Shown here: positions 6,906 to 16,736 of the stretch, piece after piece
How the letters are laid out: every line of letters starts with the position of its first letter
How positions within the stretch are numbered: the first letter of the stretch is position 1
Source: Candidatus Aquarickettsia rohweri
Lineage (GTDB): Bacteria; Pseudomonadota; Alphaproteobacteria; Rickettsiales; Midichloriaceae
Direction of reading: 5' to 3'
DNA: 32,621 nucleotides
Assembly (NCBI RefSeq): GCF_003953955.1
Contig: NZ_RXFM01000002.1
Location: 1 to 32,621, forward strand
Program-made: the position numbers and the translations under genes
The notes under the pieces: model-generated
Databases searched by the model: none
Seen by the model: only the letters and a program-made list of their open reading frames with translations
What the model was told of the DNA's origin: nothing

Positions 6906-8780
6906 ATGAATGATTTTAGCAATGCTTTCAGAAACTTCGTTTTAGCAACTTTACTGGGCTTATTTTTATTTATTCTTAGCTTATATTTTTCATCTCTTAT
7001 TGTAACTTATGCAGTATATAAACAATTAAGTCTAGACTTTGCTTTGTCAACTCAACCTTTCAATGCATTATATGGTTTAATAATATTTTGGATCAACAAT
7101 TTCCAGGCTATTAACTTAGAATATGATGATTACCTTATTGCTAAAATTACTGGTTCAATATTAATTCCAATGTTCATAATAGGTTTTTTAACATGGAAGT
7201 ATAAATCAGCAATTTATGAATTAAGACCATACAGGAAAAAGGAATCTGTACATGGTGATGCAAGGTGGGCTACAGAAGAAGATATAAAAAAGGCTAATCT
7301 TAGAGTTAAAAAAGGAATGCTGCTTGGAGAAGATAAAAAAGGTTATTTAGTTGCAGATGGCTATCAACATACATTGCTTTTTGCTCCAACAGGTTCTGGT
7401 AAAGGTGTAGGTTTTGTAATACCTAATTTGCTTTATTGGGAAAATTCTGTTGTTGTTCATGATATAAAATTGGAAAACTATGAGCTAACATCTGGTTGGA
7501 GGTCAAAAAAGGGACAAGAAGTTTTTGTGTGGAGTCCTGCTGATCCTGATGGTAATACTCACTGTTATAATCCTATTGATTGGGTTAGTAGTAAGCCAGG
7601 GCAAATGGTAGATGATGTCCAAAAAATTGCTAGCCTTATAATGCCAGAGAAAGAATTTTGGAATAATGAGACTCGTTCCTTATTTGTTGGTGTAGTTTTA
7701 TATTTAATAGCTGATAAAAATAAGATCAAATCATTTGGGGAAGTTGTGAGAACCATGAGAAGTGATGATGTAGTATATAATTTAGCTGTGGTTCTTGACA
7801 CTATGGGAAATGAAATACATCCAGTTGCATATATGAATATTGCGGCATTTCTTCAAAAAGCTGATAAAGAGAGATCTGGTGTAATTTCAACTATGAACTC
7901 TAATTTAGAGCTTTGGTCAAACCCATTGATTGATACTGCAACAGCTTCTAGTGACTTTAACGTATTAGAATTTAAGAAAAAGCTTACAACGGTTTATGTT
8001 GGATTAACTCCAGATAACTTAAAAAGACTACAGCCACTCATGCAAGTATTTTATCAGCAAGCAACTGAGTTCTTATCAAGAAAGTTACCTAGTGACAATG
8101 AGCCATATGGTGTTATGTTTATGATGGATGAGTTTCCTACACTTGGTAAAATGGAGCAATTTATGACTGGTATTGCTTATTTTCGTGGTTATCATGTAAG
8201 ATTATTCTTAATTATTCAGGATACTCAGCAGCTTAAGGGAATATATGAAGAGCATGGCATGAACTCATTTTTATCAAATTCAACTTATAGGATTACTTTT
8301 GCTGCAAACAATTATGAGACTGCAAATTTAATATCTCAATTATGTGGTAATAAAACAGTTGAGCAAGTGTCTCAGAATAAACCTAAATTTTTGGATTTTA
8401 ATCCTGCTTCGAGATCCCTTAGTGTTTCTAAAACTCAAAGAGCATTGCTACTTCCACAAGAAGTTATTAATTTACCGCGTGATGAGCAAATCTTATTGAT
8501 TGAGTCTAGTCCACCAATAAAATCTAATAAGATTAAATATTACCAGGATAGCTTTTTTAAAAAAAGACTATTACCTCCAATACCAATACCTCAACAGGAG
8601 CCATTTGATATGGAAAAGTTAAGAGCTGGTTTTGCAAGTAATAAAGATAAAGGTGAACAAAAAAATGTTGATGCTCAGGCTAGTAATAATAATGCACAAC
8701 CTCAAAAGGTTTTAACTGATGATAAAAAAACACATACTGAAGACACTAGTGATAAGATGGAAGATGAGGTTTTTAATTAA
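6906..8780 (+). CDS. virD4: Type IV secretion coupling ATPase VirD4
   Basis: VirD4 is the inner-membrane hexameric ATPase that recruits substrates to the type IV secretion channel. The 624-residue product has two N-terminal membrane segments (about 12-38 and 80-97), the V-H-G-D-A-R-W-A motif (115-122), Walker A P-T-G-S-G-K-G (161-167) and Walker B V-M-F-M-M-D-E-F (403-410). The C-terminal tail from about 575 is polar and acidic. In Rickettsia virD4 normally follows virB8-B11, but here no other vir gene is in the window and murE follows at once. The ATG at 6906 has no clear ribosome-binding site. The motifs are all intact, so it is probably functional with vir genes located elsewhere. Confidence 0.94.
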   Translation: MNDFSNAFRNFVLATLLGLFLFILSLYFSSLIVTYAVYKQLSLDFALSTQPFNALYGLIIFWINNFQAINLEYDDYLIAKITGSILIPMFIIGFLTWKYKSAIYELRPYRKKESVHGDARWATEEDIKKANLRVKKGMLLGEDKKGYLVADGYQHTLLFAPTGSGKGVGFVIPNLLYWENSVVVHDIKLENYELTSGWRSKKGQEVFVWSPADPDGNTHCYNPIDWVSSKPGQMVDDVQKIASLIMPEKEFWNNETRSLFVGVVLYLIADKNKIKSFGEVVRTMRSDDVVYNLAVVLDTMGNEIHPVAYMNIAAFLQKADKERSGVISTMNSNLELWSNPLIDTATASSDFNVLEFKKKLTTVYVGLTPDNLKRLQPLMQVFYQQATEFLSRKLPSDNEPYGVMFMMDEFPTLGKMEQFMTGIAYFRGYHVRLFLIIQDTQQLKGIYEEHGMNSFLSNSTYRITFAANNYETANLISQLCGNKTVEQVSQNKPKFLDFNPASRSLSVSKTQRALLLPQEVINLPRDEQILLIESSPPIKSNKIKYYQDSFFKKRLLPPIPIPQQEPFDMEKLRAGFASNKDKGEQKNVDAQASNNNAQPQKVLTDDKKTHTEDTSDKMEDEVFN

Positions 8781-8783
8781 TTG

Positions 8784-10196
8784 ATGAATTTTCAGGAAAT
8801 TGCAAAATCAATTAAAGGTATTGAAGATAACTCTATTAATATAAAAAAGGATTATGTATTTTTTGCTTTAAATGGTGAAAAAACCCATGGAGCAAAATTT
8901 ATTAATGATGCCATTAAGAATGGAGCAAAATTTGTTATAACTGATAAAAAATATACAAAAAAATTAAATAATAATGATGTAAAAATTTTGCAAGTAGATA
9001 ATCCCAGAAAGTATTTAAGTAAGCTTTTATCAATTTTTTACAGAGAAAAACCAGAAGATATAGTAGCTGTAACTGGTACAAATGGAAAAACTTCTGTAGT
9101 GAATTTCTATCAACAGATTTGTGATTTATTAAAATTTAAAAGTGCTTCTATAGGTACATTAGGGCTTATTAATTCTAATAAAGAATATAAATTTAAAGAA
9201 AATCTTAGCCTTACATCTCCAATGCATATTCAATTACATAAGCTATTAAAAGAACTATACAATAATAATATTACTCATGTTGCAATAGAAGCATCTAGTC
9301 ATGGAATAATTCAACATAGGTTGGATAATATTGCTTTTAAAGCTGTTGGTTTTACTAATTTTTCGCAAGATCATCTTGATTATCATTTTACTTTAGAAGC
9401 ATATTTTAATGCTAAACTCAGAATTTTTAATGAAATTCTTCAAGAAGGTAAATATGCTGTTTTAAATGCAGATATAAATGAATTTGATACAATTCATAAA
9501 GTTTGTAAGCAAAGAAATATCAAAGTTATTGAGTATGGTAAAAAAGCTAGAGATTTAGAAATATTATCAAGTAAAGATGGCCGTTGGGAAGTTAAAATTT
9601 TTGGAGAAAGATATTTTCTTGAGACAAAAATTAAAGGAACTTTCCAGTTATATAATATTTTATGTGCAGTAGGGCTTGCTATAGCATGTAATTTACCCAT
9701 TGATAAAATTATTCATAATATAAGTAATATTAAACCTGCAAGAGGTAGGTTAGAATTAGTCAGTAATTATAGTGGTTCTCAAATTTATGTTGATTACGCA
9801 CATACACCTGATTCACTTAAAACAGTCCTACAAACTTTAAGAAGTATATTTACAGGTAAACTTCATGTGCTATTTGGTTGTGGTGGGCAACGAGATACTA
9901 GTAAGAGATTTTTAATGGGAAGTATTGCAAAAAAATTGGCAGACTATGTTATTATTACAGATGATAATCCTAGAGAAGAAGATCCTAGTTTGATAAGAAA
10001 GCAAATTTTAAAAGCATGTCCAAAAGCAAAAGAAATTGATGGTAGAGAAAAGGCCATAAAATATGCAATAGGCAATCTTAAAAAGAATGATATTTTACTT
10101 ATAGCTGGTAAAGGGCATGAAGATTACCAAATTATAGGAAAGAAAAAAATACACTTTAGTGACTTTGAACAAGTTAAAAAATGTGAAAAATGCTAA
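8784..10196 (+). CDS. murE: UDP-N-acetylmuramoyl-tripeptide synthetase MurE (meso-diaminopimelate type)
   Basis: MurE adds the third amino acid to UDP-MurNAc-L-Ala-D-Glu in the cytoplasm. From the ATG at 8784 the product has 470 residues. It shows the ATP loop T-G-T-N-G-K-T-S (97-104), I-E-A-S-S-H-G-I (168-175), G-R-L-E (321-324), D-N-P-R (394-397) and G-K-G-H-E-D-Y-Q (442-449). The D-N-P-R motif is the mark of enzymes that add meso-diaminopimelate rather than lysine. A TTG at 8781, directly after the virD4 stop, could add one residue, but I prefer the ATG. The three-base gap to virD4 implies cotranscription. Confidence 0.95.
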   Translation: MNFQEIAKSIKGIEDNSINIKKDYVFFALNGEKTHGAKFINDAIKNGAKFVITDKKYTKKLNNNDVKILQVDNPRKYLSKLLSIFYREKPEDIVAVTGTNGKTSVVNFYQQICDLLKFKSASIGTLGLINSNKEYKFKENLSLTSPMHIQLHKLLKELYNNNITHVAIEASSHGIIQHRLDNIAFKAVGFTNFSQDHLDYHFTLEAYFNAKLRIFNEILQEGKYAVLNADINEFDTIHKVCKQRNIKVIEYGKKARDLEILSSKDGRWEVKIFGERYFLETKIKGTFQLYNILCAVGLAIACNLPIDKIIHNISNIKPARGRLELVSNYSGSQIYVDYAHTPDSLKTVLQTLRSIFTGKLHVLFGCGGQRDTSKRFLMGSIAKKLADYVIITDDNPREEDPSLIRKQILKACPKAKEIDGREKAIKYAIGNLKKNDILLIAGKGHEDYQIIGKKKIHFSDFEQVKKCEKC

Positions 10197-10216
10197 TATT
10201 TATTATTAAAAATTAA

Positions 10217-11308
10217 GTGAAAGTTTATAAATCAGAATTTAAAAACAAAACTAAGGTTTTAATGTCAGTCTCTGGTATGGGATTTGGTGGTACAAAACAA
10301 GTGTTTTTAAATTATATCAATATCATTGAAAAAATGGGATGTGACTTAACTTTGCTTGTTAGAAAAAATTCTGCAACTCACAAAAAACTAATTGAAGGAT
10401 TTCCACACCTTATTAATAAAATTATATTTATAAAGTACTTTAGAATTGACTTACCTTTTTTTAGAAACATTGCCATTTCAGAGTATAAAAAAATATATAA
10501 TAAACATAAACCTGATATAATAATTTGCCATAAAAGTATAGATGTATATTTTAGTAAAATAAGTCAAATTCCCTCAAAAATTATTGGTATTGCACATGGT
10601 TTTATATCAAAAAAATTTATGTATTATATCAAAAATGCTGATACAATTATTGCTGTATCTAAAACTGTATCCAACTATCTAAAAGTTTATTTACCTAAAA
10701 GTAGAATTGAACTTTTATATAATTTTATTCCTATATCAAGTAATACTAAAAAGAAAAATAATATTATACCTCTAATTGGTACAATGTGCGTATTTAGAAG
10801 AAAAAAAAATATTCCAATGCTGATTAAAGCTGCATATTTATTAAAAAGAAGAGGTATAAAATTTAACTTAATTATTGCAGGTGGAGGACGTCAAAGAATA
10901 AATATTTTTTTTCATATTTTACTATATGGTCTAACTAAAGAAGTTAAATTAAAAGGCTGGATTAAAAATAAAAAAGAATTTTTTTCAGGTATTGATATTT
11001 TTGCAGTAACTTCAAATACAGAGAGTTTTAATGTAAGTATAATTGAGTCAATGTCTTATGGAGTGCCTGTTATATCTACAAAATGTGGCGGTCCAAATGA
11101 AATAATTGAGAATGAAAATATTGGCTTATTAACAAATATTGGTGACGCACTAAAGTTTTCTTATGGATTAGAAAAACTTTTATGTGATGAAAAATATAGG
11201 GAAAATCTATCTAATAATGCAAGATTACATGTAGTTAAAAATTATTCTGAAGAATATGCTATTAAATGCCTTGAATCAATTTTTATTAATATTGATAAAT
11301 TTAAGTAG
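10217..11308 (+). CDS. GT4-type glycosyltransferase (GT-B fold)
   Basis: The 363-residue product has the two-domain GT-B plan. The N-terminal domain starts K-V-L-M-S-V-S-G with a glycine-rich G-F-G-G-T-K (22-27) acceptor-site loop. The C-terminal domain has I-G-T-M-C-V-F-R-R-K-K-N (187-198), A-G-G-G (221-224) and the donor-binding E-S-F-N-V-S-I-I-E pattern (E269 and E277). The likely role is sugar transfer onto a surface glycan or lipopolysaccharide, and GDP-mannose from ManC is a possible donor, but this is inference. The reported start is GTG. An ATG at 10262 with AAGG before it would cut off the first beta strand, so the GTG fits the fold better. It lies 20 bases after murE and converges with dnaB over 5 bases. 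Confidence 0.85.
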   Translation: MKVYKSEFKNKTKVLMSVSGMGFGGTKQVFLNYINIIEKMGCDLTLLVRKNSATHKKLIEGFPHLINKIIFIKYFRIDLPFFRNIAISEYKKIYNKHKPDIIICHKSIDVYFSKISQIPSKIIGIAHGFISKKFMYYIKNADTIIAVSKTVSNYLKVYLPKSRIELLYNFIPISSNTKKKNNIIPLIGTMCVFRRKKNIPMLIKAAYLLKRRGIKFNLIIAGGGRQRINIFFHILLYGLTKEVKLKGWIKNKKEFFSGIDIFAVTSNTESFNVSIIESMSYGVPVISTKCGGPNEIIENENIGLLTNIGDALKFSYGLEKLLCDEKYRENLSNNARLHVVKNYSEEYAIKCLESIFINIDKFK

Positions 11309-11313
11309 TTTAA

Positions 11314-12753
11314 TTAGTTCCCTAAATTATCAAATGCTGTTGTTTTATTATCATACCTTAAGCTAAAATTACCAACAGGCCCATTTCTTTGTTTTGCAAT
11401 AATAATTTGCGCTATATTTTCTACTTTTTCCATTTTTTCTTGCCACTCTAGTAATTTTTTTTCGTCTGTTGCAGGAATTTTTCTACTTAAATAATATTCC
11501 TCTCTATAAATAAACATTACTATATCAGCGTCTTGTTCTATGTTTCCACTTTCTCTTAAATCAGATAAAAGCGGCCTTTTATCCTCTCTTGATTCAACAG
11601 CTCTAGATAACTGAGATGCAGTTATAACTGGAATATCTAATTCCTTAGCAATTGCTTTCAATCCTTGAGATATTTCTGCTATTTCTTGCACCCTATTTTC
11701 TTTATTTCTACTTGTACTACTTATTAGTTGCAAATAATCAATTACTATCATTCCTATATTATGCTGTCTTTTCATCCTTCTTGCCTTTGTCCTAATTGCA
11801 GATATTGTTAGTGCTGGTGTATCATCTATAATTATTGGTATTTCCTCCAAATTAGAAATTTGTTCTGAGAGATTTTTAAATTCTTGTTTATTTACTTTTC
11901 CTACTCTAATTTTTGAGCCATCTATTTTTGTTTCCATTGCAAGTATTCTAGATGCTAATTGTTCAGCTGACATTTCTAAAGAAAAAAAACTTATAGATTT
12001 TTTAACTTTGCTTTTACCTTCTTTATACTCTTTTAAGAATGTTTTTGCTGCTCTTAACGTAATATTTACAGCTAGAGCTGTCTTTCCCATAGAAGGTCTT
12101 CCTGCTATTATTATAAGATCTGAATTCTGAAGTCCTCCTGTATATTTATTTAATTCTATATAACCTGTATCACATCCACTTATTTCCTTATTGCTCTTCA
12201 AAGATTTTTCTATTCTTTCTAATGCACCTTTTACTGATTCTTTTATGCTGTAAATTTTATTATCATAATTTCCACTACTTGCTAAAGTGTACAATTCATG
12301 TTCCAGATTTTCAATTAAATTTCCTGCTTCTTCATCTACTTTTTCCTCCTTTGCTTTTATTATATAATCTTCACCTAAATCTATTATCTTCCTCCTTAAA
12401 TATGTATCATATATATTTTTTGCTAATGTTTTTATATCTGTATTTAATTGAGCTGATTCCACTAATTTTAATAGATAATCATAACTATTTATTTGTGCTT
12501 CTTTAAATATTTCTTCTTTTAAGAAATAATTTTTTAATGTTATTGGATCTGACACTAGTCCTTTATTCATTAATATATTTATTCCTTCATATATTTTAGA
12601 ATGTAATGGTAAATAAAAGTGTTCCTTCTTAATAATATCTCCTATTTTATTCATGTTTTCGTTATTATTTAATAATAACCCTAATAGATTCTGTTCTGCT
12701 TCTGTATTATGTGGTCTAAATACTTTAATAACGTTTTCTTTTTTATCTATCAT
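11314..12753 (-). CDS. dnaB: Replicative DNA helicase DnaB
   Basis: DnaB is the hexameric helicase that unwinds the fork. The 479-residue product has the N-terminal helical domain (about 14-115, starting P-H-N-T-E-A-E-Q) and a RecA-like motor. Walker A is G-R-P-S-M-G-K-T (218-225), S-F-F-S-L-E-M-S-A lies at 255-263, Walker B is I-V-I-D-Y-L-Q-L (336-343), and the region R-E-S-G-N-I-E-Q-D-A-D follows. No intein interrupts it. Its start overlaps the hemE stop by 11 bases, so the two are probably translated from one transcript. The pairing of a haem gene with a replication gene has no obvious functional meaning. Confidence 0.96.
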   Translation of the reverse strand: MIDKKENVIKVFRPHNTEAEQNLLGLLLNNNENMNKIGDIIKKEHFYLPLHSKIYEGINILMNKGLVSDPITLKNYFLKEEIFKEAQINSYDYLLKLVESAQLNTDIKTLAKNIYDTYLRRKIIDLGEDYIIKAKEEKVDEEAGNLIENLEHELYTLASSGNYDNKIYSIKESVKGALERIEKSLKSNKEISGCDTGYIELNKYTGGLQNSDLIIIAGRPSMGKTALAVNITLRAAKTFLKEYKEGKSKVKKSISFFSLEMSAEQLASRILAMETKIDGSKIRVGKVNKQEFKNLSEQISNLEEIPIIIDDTPALTISAIRTKARRMKRQHNIGMIVIDYLQLISSTSRNKENRVQEIAEISQGLKAIAKELDIPVITASQLSRAVESREDKRPLLSDLRESGNIEQDADIVMFIYREEYYLSRKIPATDEKKLLEWQEKMEKVENIAQIIIAKQRNGPVGNFSLRYDNKTTAFDNLGN

Positions 12754-13786
12754 ATGACTTTACTATATTTATTAATTCCTCTACTTTCTCTACTTTTGCT
12801 TCTGGTAACATGCCATGACCTAAATTAAATATAAATCTCCCTTTAGAAAAAGTATCTAAAATTTTAATCACTTTATTTTTTAATTCATTTGTTTCACTAC
12901 AAAGTATTACATTATCTAAATTTCCTTGTATTACTGCATATTTTTGTAATTCTTCTCTTGCCCACTCCATAGGAATTGTATGATCTATTGCTATTATATC
13001 AGGATTTACCTTATCTATAAATTTCTTATACTTAACTCCTGCACCTCTTGGAAAAGTATTCACTATTATTTCTCTTTTATATTTTCTTATTTCATTAACT
13101 ATATCTATTGTTGGTTTTATAACTAAATCATCAAATTCTTCTTCTGCTAATATTCCCGCCCAAGAATCAAATAACTTTATAACCTCTACTCCACTATCTA
13201 TCTGTCCTTTTAAATAATTAATAGTTTCTATCTTTATTATATTAATTATATTTAAAAACCTTTCCTTATTATTAAAATAATATTTTTTTACGTCATTAAA
13301 ATCTTTTGATCCCTTTCCTTGTATTATGTAACTAGCTACAGTAAAAGGAGATCCTGCAAATCCTATTATTGCTTTATCCTTATAATTTTTATTTATCTCT
13401 TTATTTACTTTATTTATTCCTTCATAAACTTTATTATATATACTTATATCTCTTTTTATTTCCTCTAATTTGTTAATTCTTTTATTAGTATCTTGTTCTA
13501 AAAAAACAGGTCCCGATTTTTTTATAAATTCCAAACTTAATCCCATAGCATAAGGAACTATAAGAATATCTGAGAAAATTATTGCCGCATCTATATTGAA
13601 TCTTTTTAAAGGTTGTATAGTAACCTCTTTCATAGAGTCACTATTCAAACACATATCTAAAAAATAATTATGTTTATTTTTTACATTCCTATATTCTTTT
13701 AAATACCTACCTGCTTGTCTCATAAACCATATAGGTATTGATTTATTTAATTTATTATGTACTTCTTCTATAAAAATCTTTTTCAT
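12743..13786 (-). CDS. hemE: Uroporphyrinogen decarboxylase
   Basis: HemE converts uroporphyrinogen III to coproporphyrinogen III in haem synthesis. The 347-residue product is the family length. It opens with the signature F-M-R-Q-A-G-R-Y-L-K-E-Y-R (21-33), has the active-site F-S-D-I-L-I-V-P (71-78, D73) and ends with the substrate-pocket motif N-L-G-H-G-M-L-P-E (about 319-327). It is cytosolic and has no signal. A 217-base stretch upstream separates it from the YihY gene and contains no gene that I can see. The downstream end overlaps dnaB by 11 bases. Other haem genes are not in the window. Confidence 0.95.
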   Translation of the reverse strand: MKKIFIEEVHNKLNKSIPIWFMRQAGRYLKEYRNVKNKHNYFLDMCLNSDSMKEVTIQPLKRFNIDAAIIFSDILIVPYAMGLSLEFIKKSGPVFLEQDTNKRINKLEEIKRDISIYNKVYEGINKVNKEINKNYKDKAIIGFAGSPFTVASYIIQGKGSKDFNDVKKYYFNNKERFLNIINIIKIETINYLKGQIDSGVEVIKLFDSWAGILAEEEFDDLVIKPTIDIVNEIRKYKREIIVNTFPRGAGVKYKKFIDKVNPDIIAIDHTIPMEWAREELQKYAVIQGNLDNVILCSETNELKNKVIKILDTFSKGRFIFNLGHGMLPEAKVEKVEELINIVKSYDR

Positions 13787-14003
13787 AAATAATATAATTT
13801 TATTTTTTAGTATTTATAATATTAGTTTGTTAGTTTAGGTAGTTTAACACTAACTAACATTTATTTCTATTAAGTATGGCATAAAATAACCTATTAAGAT
13901 AATTAAGGAGTTATAAACAATTTAATAAAATTATTTAAATAACTTTAGTAAAAGTTTATAAGTAATTTATTAACATTAAAATAACATTATTATTCACAAT
14001 TTT

Positions 14004-14882
14004 TTATTTTTTAGTATTATAGTAATTATAATTAAATTCTGCGCCAAATATAAATATAATACTACAAAAATAAAAATATAATAAAGCAATAATTACACCC
14101 ACTATACTTCCATATATTACATTTAACTGTGAAAAAGTTGATATATAATACTTGAATATCTGAGTAAACCAATTCCAAAATATTAGAACTAAAAATATGC
14201 CAGGTAAAGTATTAGAGAATTTTTGTTTTTTATTTGGTAAAAAATAGTAAAGAAAATATAATAAGAAAAATCCGTAGCATAGTATTATTATATCTCTTAG
14301 TAATTTAGTTTCTTGTTCAAAAGAAATATAGTAGTAAGAATTAGTTATATTAAATTTGATAGCAGTATCAGAAATTAAAGAAGGAAATATTCCAAAAAAG
14401 AACATAATTAATATGGTAAAAAATATAATTACAATAAATTCTACTATACTTATAAACCTTCTAAATAAATAAGAAGGAGGCTTAAAAATCCTATTAGATT
14501 TATTTAAAATAGTTCTTATAGCCTCAAATATAGAAGAAGCAGTCCAAATTGCACTAAAAACTGCAAGTGTTAATAAACTATGTGGAGGAGTTTTTGTTAT
14601 TTCAGTAATAGTAGGCTTTAAAAAATAAATTAAATATTCAAATGTCATATTAGTACTATTAGCTATAGAGTTGATAATTTGTTCAGATAAATTTATAGGT
14701 ATAATGAAGGTAATTATAGCCATAAGAAAGAACAAAAACGGAAATATAGATAGCATTAATAAAAAAGATAAATATCCAGCATGTTCTATTCCATCATGAT
14801 CTACAGTATCTTTAATAGATTTCACAAAGCATCTAAAAAATTTTTTTATAAATTTAAAGAATATATTAAAAAAATATTTCAT
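14004..14882 (-). CDS. YihY/BrkB-family inner-membrane protein
   Basis: The 292-residue product has an N-terminal basic region and about six hydrophobic segments (near 40-62, 102-122, 148-170, 192-215, 222-240 and 255-275). The pattern H-A-G-Y-L-S-F-L-L-M-L-S-I-F-P (about 35-49) is that of the YihY/virulence factor BrkB family, often mislabelled as ribonuclease BN. The molecular function is unknown. Its start overlaps the end of folD by 17 bases, so it is read on the folD transcript. Confidence 0.85.
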   Translation of the reverse strand: MKYFFNIFFKFIKKFFRCFVKSIKDTVDHDGIEHAGYLSFLLMLSIFPFLFFLMAIITFIIPINLSEQIINSIANSTNMTFEYLIYFLKPTITEITKTPPHSLLTLAVFSAIWTASSIFEAIRTILNKSNRIFKPPSYLFRRFISIVEFIVIIFFTILIMFFFGIFPSLISDTAIKFNITNSYYYISFEQETKLLRDIIILCYGFFLLYFLYYFLPNKKQKFSNTLPGIFLVLIFWNWFTQIFKYYISTFSQLNVIYGSIVGVIIALLYFYFCSIIFIFGAEFNYNYYNTKK

Positions 14883-15738
14883 CTCTAACTAAATTATTTT
14901 GAATATAGAATAATCTTAATGTATTTAACATTAAATTTGCAATAGTAAGTGGACCAATTCCACCAGGAACTGGAGTTATAAATGATGCCTTGTTTTTAAC
15001 ATTATCAAAATCTACATCTCCTATAAGTTTATTATTTACTCTATTAATTCCCACATCTACTACAAATGCATTATCTTTTACCCAACTTTCTTTTACCAAA
15101 TTGGGTACACCAGCTGCAGATATTAGTATATCTGCATTTTTACATTCGTTTTTAATGTTTTTGGTTTTTGAATGAGTGACTGTGACAGTACAGTTTTCTT
15201 TAATTAATATAGATGACATAGGACGTCCTACAATTATAGATCTACCTATTATTACTGCTTTCTTACCAGATAGATCTTTAATATATTTCTTTAAAATATA
15301 TAATATACCTTGAGGTGTACAAGGCATAATTTCTGATTTCCAATGATTTAATAATCCTGTATTTAAAATTCCAAAACTATCAACATCTTTTTTATAATCA
15401 ATAGATTTAAATACAATATATTCATTTAAATTATTGCATAAGGGTAATTGTACTAATATGCCTGTAATACTAATATCATTGTTTAAGGAAATAATTAGAT
15501 TATGTAATTCCTCATTAGTTATTTCTTTATATATATTTATTAATTTTGTATTTATTCCAACTTTTTTTGCGGCTTTTAGTTTGGCTTTTACATAAATTTC
15601 GCTAGCAGGGTTGTCTCCAACTAAAACAGTTGCAATTTTTGGTATAAGATTAGTTTGATTAAATTTTTCATTAACTTTATTTTTAACTAACTTAAGTATG
15701 TTTTCGGCAAGCAATTTACCATCAATTATATTAGTCAT
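14866..15738 (-). CDS. folD: Methylenetetrahydrofolate dehydrogenase / methenyltetrahydrofolate cyclohydrolase
   Basis: FolD interconverts 5,10-methylene-, methenyl- and 10-formyl-tetrahydrofolate, supplying formyl groups for initiator tRNA and purines. The 290-residue product is the usual length. It shows V-G-D-N-P-A-S-E-I-Y-V-K-A-K (40-53) with active-site Y49 and K53, P-C-T-P-Q-G (about 139-144), the NADP loop G-R-S-I-I-V-G-R-P-M (about 164-173) and P-V-P-G-G-I-G-P-L-T (about 257-266). The ATG overlaps the stop of the upstream flavoprotein gene in an ATGA, indicating coupled translation. Confidence 0.95.
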   Translation of the reverse strand: MTNIIDGKLLAENILKLVKNKVNEKFNQTNLIPKIATVLVGDNPASEIYVKAKLKAAKKVGINTKLINIYKEITNEELHNLIISLNNDISITGILVQLPLCNNLNEYIVFKSIDYKKDVDSFGILNTGLLNHWKSEIMPCTPQGILYILKKYIKDLSGKKAVIIGRSIIVGRPMSSILIKENCTVTVTHSKTKNIKNECKNADILISAAGVPNLVKESWVKDNAFVVDVGINRVNNKLIGDVDFDNVKNKASFITPVPGGIGPLTIANLMLNTLRLFYIQNNLVRDEIFF

Positions 15739-16736
15739 TTATTTTTTGGTATACCTTTTGTAGTAGAATGCTCAAAATGTAAAGCTTTATTTGGATTTAT
15801 ATAACTATAAATGCTATGACAAGCTCTAGCTGATTCAGCAAATCCAGTAAGAATTAGTTTTAATTTTCCAGGATAATTACAAATATCACCAACAGTATAA
15901 ATTCCTTTTAAATTTGTTTCCATAGTTGCAGGATTAACTTCAATATGATTATTTTTAATGTTTAAATTCCAATTATTAAGAGGTCCTATATTCATAGACA
16001 TACCAAAAAAGGGAAGTAAATAATCTGATTTAATAGTTTTTATATTACCATCTAAATTTATTACTTCAATACTTTCTAAAAAACCATTTTTACCTGTTAT
16101 TTTATGTAATTGATATGGTGTAACAAGTTCAAGATTACCATTTTTAGATAAATTTTCTATTTCCTCAACTGTTTTAGGAGATGCTCTAAAATTATTTCTT
16201 CTGTGTATTATATAAACCTTTTTTGCAAAATTTTTTGCTAATATTACTGCCCAATCTAATGCTGAATCTCCACCTCCTGCGATAGTAACAATTTTATCTT
16301 TATATATATTTGTATTACTTATATGATAAAAAACACTTTTGTTTTCGAAAGATTCAATATTATTTAAAGGAGGTTTTCTAACTTCGAATGTTCCAGCACC
16401 AGCTGCTATAATAATTGATTTAGTTTTAATAATATTTTTTTCTGTTTTAATTTTCCAATAGTTATCTTCATTAATAATGTCAGTACATGTTTGATTTAAA
16501 TATTTTTTTGAATTAAACACATTTGCTTGTTTAGAAAGATTATCTATTAAATTTTTTGCAGTTATAGAACTAAATCCAGCTATATCATATATAGGTTTTT
16601 CAGGATATAAAGCACTACATTGGCCACCCATAAAATTTAATGAATCTATAATACACGTCTTCAAGCCAAGCATACCTGCTTGAAAAATAGAAAATACTCC
16701 TACTGGACCTGCTCCAATTATTGATATATCGTATAT
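15735..16736 (-). CDS. Ferredoxin/flavodoxin-NADP reductase-like flavoprotein with no ordinary start codon
   Basis: The product belongs to the thioredoxin-reductase-like ferredoxin-NADP reductases (TrxR-like, without the Cys pair), which pass electrons between NADPH and ferredoxin. It has C-S-A-L-Y-P-E-K-P (about 40-48), the NAD loop A-G-G-G-D-S-A-L-D-W (about 150-160) and a C-terminal T-V-G-D-I-C-N-Y-P-G. The first ATG (16673) would give 312 residues and lose the FAD loop. The same frame upstream encodes I-I-G-A-G-P-V-G-V-F, the expected FAD site. No ATG, GTG, TTG or CTG lies between it and the in-frame stop at 16794-16796. I place the start at ATA 16736, six bases after an AAAGAG sequence, giving about 333 residues, the normal length. 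It could also be a gene that has lost its start. Confidence 0.75.
   Translation of the reverse strand: MYDISIIGAGPVGVFSIFQAGMLGLKTCIIDSLNFMGGQCSALYPEKPIYDIAGFSSITAKNLIDNLSKQANVFNSKKYLNQTCTDIINEDNYWKIKTEKNIIKTKSIIIAAGAGTFEVRKPPLNNIESFENKSVFYHISNTNIYKDKIVTIAGGGDSALDWAVILAKNFAKKVYIIHRRNNFRASPKTVEEIENLSKNGNLELVTPYQLHKITGKNGFLESIEVINLDGNIKTIKSDYLLPFFGMSMNIGPLNNWNLNIKNNHIEVNPATMETNLKGIYTVGDICNYPGKLKLILTGFAESARACHSIYSYINPNKALHFEHSTTKGIPKNK

Noticed and set aside
8781-8783. TTG as the murE start
   Set aside because: The ATG follows immediately and fits the family equally well. The difference is one residue.
11297-11334. GATAAATTTA...TAAATTATC pairing at the junction of the glycosyltransferase and dnaB as a bidirectional terminator
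   Set aside because: It is all AT, overlaps both stop codons and is imperfect. The support is too weak.
12222-12506. A 94-codon plus-strand frame inside dnaB
   Set aside because: It is a low-complexity Leu/His-rich shadow of the dnaB gene, with no start signal and no recognisable motif.
13787-14003. GTTAGTT...AACTAAC pairing and promoter-like hexamers upstream of hemE
   Set aside because: At this base composition many such matches are expected. None has both good hexamers and a good spacing.
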